From Rhodanobacter sp. OK091 (lineage in GTDB: Bacteria; Pseudomonadota; Gammaproteobacteria; Xanthomonadales; Rhodanobacteraceae), in assembly GCF_900142825.1 (NCBI RefSeq), contig NZ_FRCH01000002.1, forward strand, positions 930,001 through 994,000: a DNA stretch of 64,000 nucleotides, in the 5' to 3' direction. Below are positions 20,844 to 29,558 of the stretch, in pieces. The notes beneath the pieces are model-generated. The model had not been told where the DNA came from and did not search any database. It saw only the letters and a list, made by a program, of their open reading frames with translations. The position numbers were made by a program, and so were the translations under genes. Numbering within the stretch: position 1 is the stretch's first letter; each line of letters starts with the position of its first letter.

Positions 20844-21611
20844 ATGAAAGTTGTTCTCACCCTCATTGGCGGCCCGACCGCGCTGATCGAAGTTGCAGGC
20901 ACAAGGCTCCTTACCGATCCGACCTTCGACGAACCGCAAGCCTATGATGCGGGCACCATCACCTTGGTCAAGAAGACCGGGCCGGCGACAGATCCGGCAT
21001 CGCTGCTGCCCATCGACGCCGTGCTGCTCAGCCATGACCAGCATTGGGACAATCTCGACCATTCGGGGCGAGCCTTTCTCGCGCACGCACCGCGCGTACT
21101 CACCACTCCCGCTGGCGCATCCCGGCTTGGCGGCAGTGCCGAGGGGATGGATATCTGGGAAACCGTCGCGGTTCAGGGGTCGGATAACAACGGCGTACGA
21201 GTGACGGCGACTCCCGCACGGCATGGCCCCGTGGGTATCGAACCCATCAGCGGCGATGTCGTGGGCTTTGTGGTAACTCCCGAGAACTCCAGCGGCAGCA
21301 TCTATGTGGCGGGCGACACCGTTTGGTACGAAGGCATCGCAGCGATCAAGGACAAGTTCGACATCCGGCTGGCGATTCTCTTCACGGGCGCGGCGCAACC
21401 GCGCGGCACGTTCCATATGACCATGGGCAGCAACGATGCCATCGAGTTCGCGCACGCGTTCCCGCAAGCCAAGATCGTCGCCATCCACAACGAAGGCTGG
21501 GAACATTTCATGGAGAGTCAGGGCCAACTTGCCCGATCTTTCGCGACGGTGGGTCTGGCAAGCCGGCTGACGAGCCTTGAACGAGGCGTTCCGGTCGCGT
21601 TCGAGATTTGA
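20844..21611 (+). CDS. MBL-fold metallo-hydrolase, UlaG-like
   Basis: A 255-aa beta-lactamase-superfamily protein of the small, UlaG/YfiI-like type. The metal motif is SHDQHWDNLD (residues 63-72), in which the second His of the usual HxHxDH box is shifted or replaced (H-D-Q-H-W-D-N). Further possible ligands are the His in TPARHGP and the Asp in VAGDTVWYEG, with a late IHNEGWEHF. AAAGGA lies upstream of the ATG. It is likely cotranscribed with the preceding hydrolase. Substrate unknown. Confidence 0.82.
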   Translation: MKVVLTLIGGPTALIEVAGTRLLTDPTFDEPQAYDAGTITLVKKTGPATDPASLLPIDAVLLSHDQHWDNLDHSGRAFLAHAPRVLTTPAGASRLGGSAEGMDIWETVAVQGSDNNGVRVTATPARHGPVGIEPISGDVVGFVVTPENSSGSIYVAGDTVWYEGIAAIKDKFDIRLAILFTGAAQPRGTFHMTMGSNDAIEFAHAFPQAKIVAIHNEGWEHFMESQGQLARSFATVGLASRLTSLERGVPVAFEI

Positions 21612-21705
21612 CGCGGATGAACATGTCCTTTTCCATTTGCGCAACCTGCGGAACTTCGACGCAGCGTCTATCCGACTTGCGGACGTCGGTCCGGAAGCCC
21701 TCGCT

Positions 21706-22848
21706 TCAGTCCGTCGGCCATGGCGCGGCCTTCCAGCAGGCGCTGTAATACTTCTTCAAGTCGTCCCTGACCGGATCGAGTTCGAAGAGGAAGCCGTTGC
21801 GGAACGATTTGTTCTTGCCGTCGACCCATGCGCCGATGGTGCGCGCGAGCAGCAGGTGGCCGATCTGTGTCGGTGGATAGTCATGCGTCATCGTCAGCGA
21901 ATCGTCGACGGCGCGGGCGCCGCCGGACGGCTGCAGAAGAGTCTCCTGCCGATTGATCTCGATGTAGGCACGCGTGCCGCGCCGCAGGATATCCCTGGCG
22001 GCTGCGGCACCGACCATGTCGAACGAGGTGATCGTGAGCTGGCCCGGCCGGCACTGGATGACCAGCCGGTGCCGACCGTTGCGGTCCACCTGGTCGAGCG
22101 TCACCGACGGCGCCGGCGGCGACAGCGACGACTGCACGGTGAGCGGGAGCCGGGCGTTGTTGGCCAGCCCGGTCGAGATCAGCAGGTCGGTGGTCAGCCA
22201 CAGCACCGGATCGCGGGACGTTGCCAGCTGCGTGTTGAATGGGCCGAGGTCGATGTCCATTTCCTTCAGGTACGCGGCAACCTCCTCCGACGTCTGCGCG
22301 GCCATCGCGTGATACGAAGGAAGGCCGATGCGATCGCTGCCCGTGGGCGCCCAACGGTAGAGCCCGCCGAAGTACGCGTAGCTGCACGCGCCGACGCAGG
22401 TGGCCGCCTTGCTGACCTTCGTCGCGAGACGGCTGCGCCGTGGCGTGCCCAGGTGGGTGACCATCGCGCTCTTGCGGAACAGCCGCCCCAGCGCCATACC
22501 GGCATGCAGATCGCCGTCGGAAGCATCCAGGTAGATGTCGGAGCCGACCGGGATCTTGCCTTGCTGCACCATCGCCTCGAACCGTTGCGGTGCGCCGGCG
22601 TCGATGACGCCATAGAGATACACCTGCGGAACCTTGGTGATCGCCAGGGTCATGCGGTCGTTGTTGAGCTGGATGGACAGCTGTGCGGCCGCCTGCCCTT
22701 TCGAATTTTTTGAGGCCGGCGCCTCGCTGCCATGTGCATGGGAGCCCGCCGCCATGAGGCAGGCAGCCAGCCAGAGGCCACATCGCGCCAGATGCCGGTG
22801 CGACCCGCGCCGGCCGGAGGAACGTTCAACCGCATGATCGTGATGCAC
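21706..22848 (-). CDS. Exported ClpP/crotonase-fold-like protein (COG3904-type)
   Basis: A 380-aa protein with a positively charged N-terminus and a hydrophobic stretch (about residues 20-36, ending near SHAHGSEA) that looks like a signal peptide. The core LDASDGDLHAGMALGRLFR (108-126) and CVGACSYAYFGGLYR (151-165) matches the pattern of predicted periplasmic ClpP-fold proteins, where SPGG...A.R.GR.IR is followed by C.S.CAL.F.GG. Here Ser156 follows Cys155, so either could be the nucleophile and the two cysteines could form a disulfide. The C-terminal half is not recognised. It is divergent from the autotransporter gene. Confidence 0.65.
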   Translation of the reverse strand: MHHDHAVERSSGRRGSHRHLARCGLWLAACLMAAGSHAHGSEAPASKNSKGQAAAQLSIQLNNDRMTLAITKVPQVYLYGVIDAGAPQRFEAMVQQGKIPVGSDIYLDASDGDLHAGMALGRLFRKSAMVTHLGTPRRSRLATKVSKAATCVGACSYAYFGGLYRWAPTGSDRIGLPSYHAMAAQTSEEVAAYLKEMDIDLGPFNTQLATSRDPVLWLTTDLLISTGLANNARLPLTVQSSLSPPAPSVTLDQVDRNGRHRLVIQCRPGQLTITSFDMVGAAAARDILRRGTRAYIEINRQETLLQPSGGARAVDDSLTMTHDYPPTQIGHLLLARTIGAWVDGKNKSFRNGFLFELDPVRDDLKKYYSACWKAAPWPTD

Positions 22849-23270
22849 TGCCGGTCCCTTGGTTCAAACCATGGAGTGTCTTTCGTCGCAGATGTCCTGC
22901 GAGTGAACGTCGATACGCCGCCGATGCAGAGCGCCCTGCACGCCCGCATCACGTGGGTGAGTGCCTAGTGGCGCCGGCAGCAGGACAAGTCCGGCTGCTT
23001 TTCGCATCCATCCGCCTGACGCAAGACATTCGCGGCCGCATAGTCGGCCGGACACGGTGCACAGGCGCCGGTCGTCACTCAGAGCAACAGCATCGGCTGC
23101 GCGGGCACTTCGTCTGTCGCGGCGAGGAGAGTTGTTCGCGTTTCCAGGTCACACACGTTTACCTCCGGGGTGATACGCCAAACGGGGACTGACGAGCGTT
23201 CCGCACCTGCTGACCCAGTGGGCCATGCAAAGCCGCGAGCTCCGTTCGCAAACCCTGCAGGACATTCCCC
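22849..23270. promoter_or_regulatory. Intergenic region between the exported protein and the autotransporter genes
   Basis: 422 bases with no supported gene. Short open frames on both strands lack ribosome sites and homology. It must hold the two divergent promoters. I see no strong palindrome or hairpin; the autotransporter start is preceded by a weak GGACA site. Confidence 0.4.
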
Positions 23271-25391
23271 GTGAAAAAAACATTCTTGATCCCCCTCCTC
23301 GGCACGACCATGTTGGCCTGGCTGCCATTGACCGTGGCCCGCGAAGTTGTCGTACTGCCCGGCGTGGTCAATCCGGTCGGCGTCGCCAGCGGCGTCGATA
23401 CGCAAGGCCCCGGCCTGCTCACCGTCGGCGCCCAGGACATCAATACGGGCAACGATCCCGGCGGCGCGATCACCACGAACGCCGCGAATACGGCGAGCAT
23501 CCTGTTCAACAACAGCTCGACGGTGACCGGATTCGTCGGCGCGGTCGGCACCACCTTCCTCAATATTTCCGCCGGCGCCAATGCCAGCACGGTTACCTTC
23601 AACGGCCCGGTCTACTCGACAACGTTCTCGGTAGCGGGCACCGGCACGGTCAATTTCTACGGTGGCTTTACCAGCAACACCGGATCGACGATGGATTTTG
23701 CCGGCGACGGCTTCATCAATGTCGGCGCGGGTCAGACCGTCAAGGCAGCCATCACCAATTCGGCGGGAGCCGGTACCGGCACGTTGACGCTGCATGCCAA
23801 CAGCATCCTGGACGGTGCCGTCGGCGCCGCGAGCGGACTCAAGCAGATCAACGTGGTCGGCGGCAATGCGCTGATCACCGGCCAGGCGAATGCCGCAGCC
23901 TACTCGCTCGATACGAATACCCTCAATGTGGCAGGCGCCTTCAAGATTCCAGTGGCGGGCACCATCAACACCACGATCTTCAGTCCGTCGCTCTACGGCA
24001 AGATAGTGCCGGTTGGCGCGGCCACCATCGGCAACGCGTTGCAGGTCAACGTGACCGTCACCGGACCGATTCCGGTAGGCAGCATTTTCAACATCGTCGA
24101 TGCCACCAGCGGCACCAACGGCAGCACCGTGACGGCGACCAGCAACACCACGCGCTACCTGTTTTCGGCGGCGCCCACCACGAACGGCAAGGTGCAGATC
24201 ATCGCGACCCAGATTCCACTGGCGACCGTCGTGGCCCCGGTAGCCAATCCGACGGCCCCGATCATCGCCCCGGTCATCGACGCCCTGCCGTTGACGCCGA
24301 CAACCGCACCGCTATTGACGGCGATCACGTTGCTGCCGAACGCTGCCGCTGTCGCCGGTGCACTGGCGCAACTCCAGCCCGGTGCGGCCAGTCTCGCCGC
24401 GCCGCAGGCGAGTTACCGCATCACCCAGCAGTTTCAGGGGCTGTGGGCCGCGCACATGGAAAGCATCCAGCTGCCGTGTGAGCAGAATGATCAGCCCGAT
24501 GACCGAAACAAGCAGCGTCAGGACAATGCTGCAGCATGCCAACCCGACAAGCGGGATCCGCAACTGTGGGCGGCCGCATTCGGCTTTGCCGGTACGCAGC
24601 GCGACAACAACGGATACGAGGGATATACCGACAATGCTCATGGCGCGATGCTCGGTCTGGACATTCCGCTCAGTCGGGCAACCACCGCCGGTGTCGGTGT
24701 CAGATACGCCCGCTCCACGCTCGACGGACTCGACTCGCAGAGTCGGGGCAACATCCGCTCCTACCAGGCAACCGCCTATCTTGGTTACGCGCCGGGCCCG
24801 TGGTTCGTCAATGCAGCCCTTGTGTATGGCCGGGATGACTACTCCAGTTCGCGCCGGGTCGTGTTTCCGGGCACCAGCGAGACGGCGCGAGCCGACTACA
24901 GTGGCCATCAGTACACTGCGTTCGCTGCGACCGGCTACCACTTTTTCGTGGGCGACGGGCGCACCGTCATTACGCCAACCGCCACACTGCAATACACCCG
25001 CCTGAAAATTCCCGGCTACAGCGAAGCCGGTGGCAATGCCGTCAATCTCAAGGTCGATGCGCGGAGTGACGATTTCCTCCAGTCCGGCCTCGGCGTGAAA
25101 TTCGCCCGCGATCTCGCCGGCTCCGGCCCGCTGACCATACGCCCGGAGGTTCATGCCAACTGGCTGCATTCGTTCCGCGGCGAAGCCATGAGCGGTACGG
25201 CAGCCTTCGAAAGCGGCGGTCCGTCATTCACGGCCACAGGCGTCAAGCCGGGACGGGATCTCCTTGACCTGGGCGCTGGTTTACTACTCGCCAGCAGCAC
25301 AAGGTGGTCACTGGAAGGCACTTATGATTACCAGCTCAACCACAGCTACCGATCGGGCCAGGTCATGGTCAAGTTGGCCCTGGCTCTGTGA
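23271..25391 (+). CDS. Autotransporter (type Va) with beta-structured passenger
   Basis: A 706-aa protein: signal peptide at residues 1-23 (MKKTFLIPLLGTTMLAWLP then TVA), a passenger rich in Gly, Asn, Thr and Ser with the irregular repeats of a right-handed beta-helix (about 30-340), a Pro/Ala/Thr linker (about 320-350), a short hydrophilic stretch with two Cys (about 402 and 423), and a C-terminal barrel (about 430-706) beginning PQLWAAAFGFAGTQRDNNGYEGY, with alternating strands to the end. The C-terminal residue is Leu (KLALAL) rather than the usual Phe or Trp. No protease or lipase motif is visible in the passenger, so it may be an adhesin or surface structure. Confidence 0.85.
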   Translation: MKKTFLIPLLGTTMLAWLPLTVAREVVVLPGVVNPVGVASGVDTQGPGLLTVGAQDINTGNDPGGAITTNAANTASILFNNSSTVTGFVGAVGTTFLNISAGANASTVTFNGPVYSTTFSVAGTGTVNFYGGFTSNTGSTMDFAGDGFINVGAGQTVKAAITNSAGAGTGTLTLHANSILDGAVGAASGLKQINVVGGNALITGQANAAAYSLDTNTLNVAGAFKIPVAGTINTTIFSPSLYGKIVPVGAATIGNALQVNVTVTGPIPVGSIFNIVDATSGTNGSTVTATSNTTRYLFSAAPTTNGKVQIIATQIPLATVVAPVANPTAPIIAPVIDALPLTPTTAPLLTAITLLPNAAAVAGALAQLQPGAASLAAPQASYRITQQFQGLWAAHMESIQLPCEQNDQPDDRNKQRQDNAAACQPDKRDPQLWAAAFGFAGTQRDNNGYEGYTDNAHGAMLGLDIPLSRATTAGVGVRYARSTLDGLDSQSRGNIRSYQATAYLGYAPGPWFVNAALVYGRDDYSSSRRVVFPGTSETARADYSGHQYTAFAATGYHFFVGDGRTVITPTATLQYTRLKIPGYSEAGGNAVNLKVDARSDDFLQSGLGVKFARDLAGSGPLTIRPEVHANWLHSFRGEAMSGTAAFESGGPSFTATGVKPGRDLLDLGAGLLLASSTRWSLEGTYDYQLNHSYRSGQVMVKLALAL

Positions 25392-25573
25392 GGACAGATT
25401 CCATGCCGGATGGCGCGATCTGATGGATTGAAGCGACTCGGATGCCGCAGCTAGCGTGTCGGCGGCGTCCGGGCCTCCATCATTAGGGGGCGCACAGGCA
25501 TGCCATGAAGGGCGGGAACGACTTGGCCCTACCGGCCATGGGTGGCGTTTGTATTGAGCCGCCCAACCCTCGC

Positions 25574-26767
25574 TCAGCCGAACGCAGTGAACGCCGGTGC
25601 AGTCTCCGCAACGCTTGAGCCGCTGCGACGCCAGCCGTGCACGAACGTGCACAGCCGGCCGCCCACGACGGCGATCACGGGACGCACGGTCAGTTGCAAC
25701 GCCGGGAATGCAGTCGGCGACATGGCCAGGCCGATCTGGTGTTCAGCCCGCATCCGCGCGGCCTTGGCGGCGAACCATGCCTTGGGACCGACGAGCAGGA
25801 CGCCCGACGCGGACTCGGCATGGCGTGAATTCTCTATGGTCTCGCGCAGGCGACCGAGATGGCGCTCGTTGAACGCCTGTGCCAGGGCTTCGACCTTGAA
25901 TGGCGAGGCCACGTATTCGTCCAGCAGGCTGCCCAGCATCGCCGCCACGCGCAAAGCGATCTGGCGATTCGCGCGCTCCCCATGCGATGCACCGGCGCAG
26001 CTTAGCCAAGCGCCTTCGATAGCGTCGACCAGCGTGTGGAACTCTGCCTGATTGAGCGGACGTTGCTGCAGCGGCGTATGCCGGCGATCGATCAGCCACG
26101 CTTGATCCGCGGCGGGCAACGCATGCGAGCGATGGGCGGCGCGATGCCGTGCCTCCTCCGTCGACAGGCCTTCAGCGACCTCCAACTGCGCGGCGAGAGC
26201 TTCCTGGGTCAGCGGCTGCGCACGCGCCGTGCCATCCGCGTGATACCAGCGGCGGTGCTCCAGCGTAGCGACATGAAACAGCCCGCGGGGCGGTCGCACC
26301 ATGGCGCGCGCCTCGGCAGCATGGTCGAGCGCAGGAACCATCGAACGGAGCCCGGCCGCATGAGCGGCCAGCACGCGGTCAAGCAGCACCTCGGCAGTCA
26401 CCAGATGCTGATGGCAGGCCGTCCAGCGATCGCTGCTTTCGGTCGTCGGGAAATAGACAAAGCGGATGCGGGGAACATGCGGGAGTGCACTGGAGCACCC
26501 CATGCCGGCGAATTTTTTGGCGCCGTGGCAGCCTTGCCCGGCGATCCGGCGCCCGATCGGTAAAGCCCGGTGCGCGGTGGGCAGATCCACCAACATGAGG
26601 TCAACTGCCGGATTTGAAACCGGATTTGAAACAGAGATGGGTGGCGCCGTTACGGCTGCTCGCACATTCACAGCAACGCTTGCTTGCACACTCACGAAAC
26701 GACCTTCGGCGCGATGGGATGAGCATGGCGCGGAGCTCCGCAGACGCCATATGTCCCGAATATTCAT
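25574..26767 (-). CDS. Unrecognised 397-aa protein
   Basis: I do not recognise this family. The start at 26767 is chosen because GAGGAGAG precedes the ATG by seven bases; the frame runs further upstream but into the neighbouring promoter. The N-terminal ~60 residues are Ser/Ala/Val-rich with no membrane helix or cleavable signal. The middle and C-terminal parts are Ala/Arg/His-rich and mostly helical in character (for example RVAAMLGSLLDEYVASPFKV), with a VRPVIAVVGGRLCTFVHGW strand pair near the end. It is divergent from the SDR gene (248 bases). A regulator, an effector-like secreted protein or a lineage-specific orphan are all possible. Confidence 0.6.
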   Translation of the reverse strand: MNIRDIWRLRSSAPCSSHRAEGRFVSVQASVAVNVRAAVTAPPISVSNPVSNPAVDLMLVDLPTAHRALPIGRRIAGQGCHGAKKFAGMGCSSALPHVPRIRFVYFPTTESSDRWTACHQHLVTAEVLLDRVLAAHAAGLRSMVPALDHAAEARAMVRPPRGLFHVATLEHRRWYHADGTARAQPLTQEALAAQLEVAEGLSTEEARHRAAHRSHALPAADQAWLIDRRHTPLQQRPLNQAEFHTLVDAIEGAWLSCAGASHGERANRQIALRVAAMLGSLLDEYVASPFKVEALAQAFNERHLGRLRETIENSRHAESASGVLLVGPKAWFAAKAARMRAEHQIGLAMSPTAFPALQLTVRPVIAVVGGRLCTFVHGWRRSGSSVAETAPAFTAFG

Positions 26768-27015
26768 GCCATCTCTCCTCGATAGCCACGACCCTACTTT
26801 TGCACGAGCCATGCCACTGAAGTGTGCGGTGGCCTGCAGTATCTGCGCTCCGAGGTTGCGGCGAATGCGGCGATATGGCTGCAGCCGTGCGACCGGTTTT
26901 CCCCGAAGTGCGGCCGGAACAGGCAAAATACCCGGTTGGCGATGCGCGATTCCGTCTTGCTGCCTGCAGCAGCGGCGTCGCTGCGTCTCGCCCCACTCGA
27001 TGACGGAAGACACTC

Positions 27016-28596
27016 TTGACGACCACAACGGCTACCCCGCCCCCGCCGGACGACACCGATAGCGCACTGCTCGAGCGCCTGCGCGCTGCAGCGGAACTGC
27101 TGGAATCGGTGGCGGCCGATCGGCAGCTGCTGGACCGGCTGCCGGCGGATGACCGCCAACGTCTGCACCAGGCGGTGGCGAAGGCCTATCACCCCGATCC
27201 GGTCGCCCGCCGGATCCAGCTGAAGGCAGCCGAGAAGGCGCGGCACGCGTCGAAGATCCAGGCCGAGGACACGGTGCTCAACCAGACCGGGATCCGCGCA
27301 CTGCGCCGCAAGCCGGTGTTCACCACGCCGAACGTGTTTGCACCGCAGGGCTTCGAGGCGCACGACATCGCCCCGGATGCCGACGCCGCACAGCCACGCG
27401 AATCGGTCGAGCCGAAGCATTGCTATGTGTGCAAGCAGAAGTACTCGGCCATCCACTTCTTCTATGACCAGCTGTGCCCTAGCTGCGCCGCGTTCAACTA
27501 CACCAAGCGCACCGAACTGGTCGATCTGCACGGCCGTGTGGCGCTGCTGACCGGCGGCCGCGTGAAAATCGGCTACCAGGCCGGCCTGAAGCTGCTGCGT
27601 GCCGGCGCCGAACTGATCGTGACCACGCGCTTCCCGCGCGATTCGGCGGCACGTTACGCCGAGGAGCCGGACTTCGCCGAATGGGGGCACCGGCTGCAGG
27701 TGTATGGACTCGACCTGCGCCACACGCCCAGCGTTGAGGCGTTCTGCCAGGAGCTGGTCGCCACCCGGCCGCGGCTGGACTTCATTATCAACAACGCCTG
27801 CCAGACCGTGCGGCGGCCGCCGGACTTCTACGCGCACATGATGGAAAGTGAGACGGCTGCGCTGCACGATATGCCGGAACACGTGCGCAAGCTGGTCGGC
27901 CATTACGAGGGATTGCGCAGTTCGCACATCCTGCCCGAAGCCGATACTTCCGCGACGACGCTAGCGCATCGTGGCTCGAATCTCCCCGGGCTGACCCGCG
28001 CCGCCGAACTGTCGCAGCTGCCGCTGCTGCCGGAGGAGTTGCTGGCGCAGAGCCACCTGTTCCCCGAGGGTCGGCTCGATCAGGACCTGCAGCAGATCGA
28101 TTTGCGCCAGCGCAACTCCTGGCGGCTGCTGATGGCCGAGGTGCCGTCGGTGGAATTGCTGGAGGTGCAACTGGTCAACGCGATAGCGCCGTTCATCATC
28201 AACGCGCGGCTGAAGCCGCTGATGCTGCGCACGCCCGAACGCGACAAGCACATCGTCAACGTGTCGGCGATGGAGGGTCAGTTCTATCGCAGCTTCAAGA
28301 CCACTCGCCACCCTCACACCAACATGGCCAAGGCTGCGCTCAACATGATGACGCGCACCTCGGCCACCGATTACCACAACGACGGCATCCACATGAACAG
28401 CGTCGACACCGGCTGGGTGACCGACGAGGATCCCGCCGAGCTGGCCGCGAAGAAGGTACTGGAGGAACGCTTCCACCCGCCGCTGGACATCGTCGATGGC
28501 GCCGCGCGCATCGTCGACCCGATCATCAGCGGCATCAACACCGGCGAGCACATATGGGGACAATTCCTGAAGGACTACCGCCCGACGGATTGGTGA
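27016..28596 (+). CDS. Atypical SDR oxidoreductase with N-terminal Cys4 zinc knuckle
   Basis: A 526-aa protein. Residues 1-130 are helical and charged; Cys136, Cys139, Cys154 and Cys157 form two CxxC pairs, probably a zinc knuckle. The SDR domain follows: TGGRVKIG (179-186) for NAD(P) binding, NNACQT (259-264), Ser418 in NVSAMEG and Lys439. The position four before the Lys is Thr435 (HTNMAK), so the usual catalytic Tyr of YxxxK is missing; Tyr424 could substitute. As I recall, plant and bacterial homologues share this HTNMAKAALNM motif, so the change is a family trait. The reaction is unknown. Confidence 0.82.
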   Translation: MTTTTATPPPPDDTDSALLERLRAAAELLESVAADRQLLDRLPADDRQRLHQAVAKAYHPDPVARRIQLKAAEKARHASKIQAEDTVLNQTGIRALRRKPVFTTPNVFAPQGFEAHDIAPDADAAQPRESVEPKHCYVCKQKYSAIHFFYDQLCPSCAAFNYTKRTELVDLHGRVALLTGGRVKIGYQAGLKLLRAGAELIVTTRFPRDSAARYAEEPDFAEWGHRLQVYGLDLRHTPSVEAFCQELVATRPRLDFIINNACQTVRRPPDFYAHMMESETAALHDMPEHVRKLVGHYEGLRSSHILPEADTSATTLAHRGSNLPGLTRAAELSQLPLLPEELLAQSHLFPEGRLDQDLQQIDLRQRNSWRLLMAEVPSVELLEVQLVNAIAPFIINARLKPLMLRTPERDKHIVNVSAMEGQFYRSFKTTRHPHTNMAKAALNMMTRTSATDYHNDGIHMNSVDTGWVTDEDPAELAAKKVLEERFHPPLDIVDGAARIVDPIISGINTGEHIWGQFLKDYRPTDW

Positions 28597-28615
28597 GTCT
28601 CAAAACGGAAAACGA

Positions 28616-28644
28616 CATGCCCAGCGTTTTCGGCGCTGGGCATG
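28616..28644. terminator. Bidirectional terminator between SDR and mini-protein genes
   Basis: CATGCCCAGC (28616-28625) pairs with GCTGGGCATG (28635-28644), a 10-bp stem. On the minus strand it is followed by TCGTTTTCC, on the plus strand by TGTTGG. It lies between the convergent SDR and mini-protein stops and probably serves both, better for the minus strand. Confidence 0.7.
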
Positions 28645-28677
28645 TGTTGGCAAGTATTGCTGCAGGCCAAGAACGCC

Positions 28678-29073
28678 TTAGTTGTTCGCGGATTCTGCGC
28701 ATTGGTCGTGAGGACAGGCGAAATCAACTTCAGCGCCGCCGCCAACGGTAAGGCCGATGTTCGAGCGCGTGTCGACGGTTTTCTCATCCTTCGCCAGGGT
28801 CACCGTGTAAGTCCCCATCGGCAACGAGGCAATGGTGTAGCGGCCCTGGGCATTCGCCTTGGAGTGGCGATGGGCACCTGACGAGCCTTGTACCATGATG
28901 GTCTGGCCTGCCGGAGCCGACCCGAAAATCCGGCCGGTGGTGGATTGCGCGTGCAGCGTGGTGATTCCGCCCGCCCCATAGGTACCCAAGGCAATGGCAA
29001 TGGCCAGACTCCACACGGAGACCTTCGTGCGGCGTGTGGAGTGGTCGATCTTGAGGTCGCTGCTGTTTTTCAT
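28678..29073 (-). CDS. Exported mini-protein with carboxypeptidase-regulatory-like domain (copy 1)
   Basis: A 131-aa protein. After a basic start (MKNSSDLKIDHSTRRTK) comes a signal peptide (VWSLAIAIALGTYGAGGI, cleavage probably after LHAQ). The mature ~90 residues are a single beta-sandwich of the carboxypeptidase-regulatory type (GRYTIASLPMGTYTVTL) like the N-terminal domain of Oar-type TonB-dependent receptors, but no receptor follows. The C-terminus is VDFACPHDQCAESANN, with two Cys five residues apart. GGGAG precedes the ATG. The next gene upstream (29559-29957) is a paralogue with the same layout. A role in binding or adhesion outside the inner membrane is possible but unproven. Confidence 0.72.
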   Translation of the reverse strand: MKNSSDLKIDHSTRRTKVSVWSLAIAIALGTYGAGGITTLHAQSTTGRIFGSAPAGQTIMVQGSSGAHRHSKANAQGRYTIASLPMGTYTVTLAKDEKTVDTRSNIGLTVGGGAEVDFACPHDQCAESANN

Positions 29074-29323
29074 GGAACTCCCTGATTTTATCCATTGGGA
29101 CTCAAGCGATATGAGTCCGCCAATCGTTCGTCGATAAGCTCGTTTGCAAGGTGATTTTTGCGGCCGCTTGGATTTTTGCCACCATGACCCGGCCACCCCT
29201 CTTCGCACTCGTCACGTGCCGGGACCATGGCATCCCGAAATGAACATGGTTGCAGCGTCAGCTGACCTACTTTGTTGTTCCGCCGTACCCACCCCCGGGC
29301 AGAACATACCAGCTCACCGCGGT

Positions 29324-29370
29324 CAGCCTATGCTGGCCGAGGCTCTCTGTCGAAGGGCCAAAGGTCATGG
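29324..29370 (-). repeat. Duplicated upstream block, copy A
   Basis: On the plus strand it begins CAGCCTATGC and ends TGTCGAAGGGCCAAAGGTCA plus TGG; the same two blocks, 10/10 and 22/23 identical, occur at 30171-30216. It lies 251 bases before the start of copy 1. Read on the minus strand it has TTTGGCCC then CATAGGCT, which could be promoter elements. Confidence 0.6.
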
Positions 29371-29420
29371 GTCGGAACCACACGAGGCCATCCGAGACCG
29401 TCATGGCTTGATCGCATAGC

Positions 29421-29453
29421 AAAATGCCCGGCACCTTTCGGCACCGGGCATCT
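29421..29453 (-). terminator. Terminator of mini-protein copy 2
   Basis: ATGCCCGG (29424-29431) pairs with CCGGGCAT (29444-29451), with an inner CC-GAAA-GG tetraloop on the minus strand, followed by TTTTGC. It is about 110 bases after the stop of the 29559-29957 gene. Confidence 0.75.
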
Positions 29454-29558
29454 TGCTGTCGATGTGACTTCAGATTGATGGGTTGCGACCGGACTCCGTC
29501 TTAACCGGTCTTTGTTGAGCGCCGAAAAAAGTAGCCGTATCGCGACCCGTCCGACGCC

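Larger units (their letters stand above)
29074..29558. other. Intergenic region between the two mini-protein genes
   Basis: 485 bases without a supported gene. It holds the terminator of the upstream copy (29421-29453) and a 47-base block (29324-29370) that recurs before the other copy. The promoter of the downstream copy should lie in or after that block. Confidence 0.5.

Noticed and set aside
21577-22713. A 378-codon plus-strand frame opposite the exported ClpP-like gene
   Set aside because: Arg/Val/Gly-rich antisense composition, no signal peptide or ribosome site, while the minus-strand gene has both a signal peptide and recognisable motifs.
22953-23192. A 79-codon frame in the gap before the autotransporter
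   Set aside because: No ribosome site, no signal peptide, mixed composition; likely chance.
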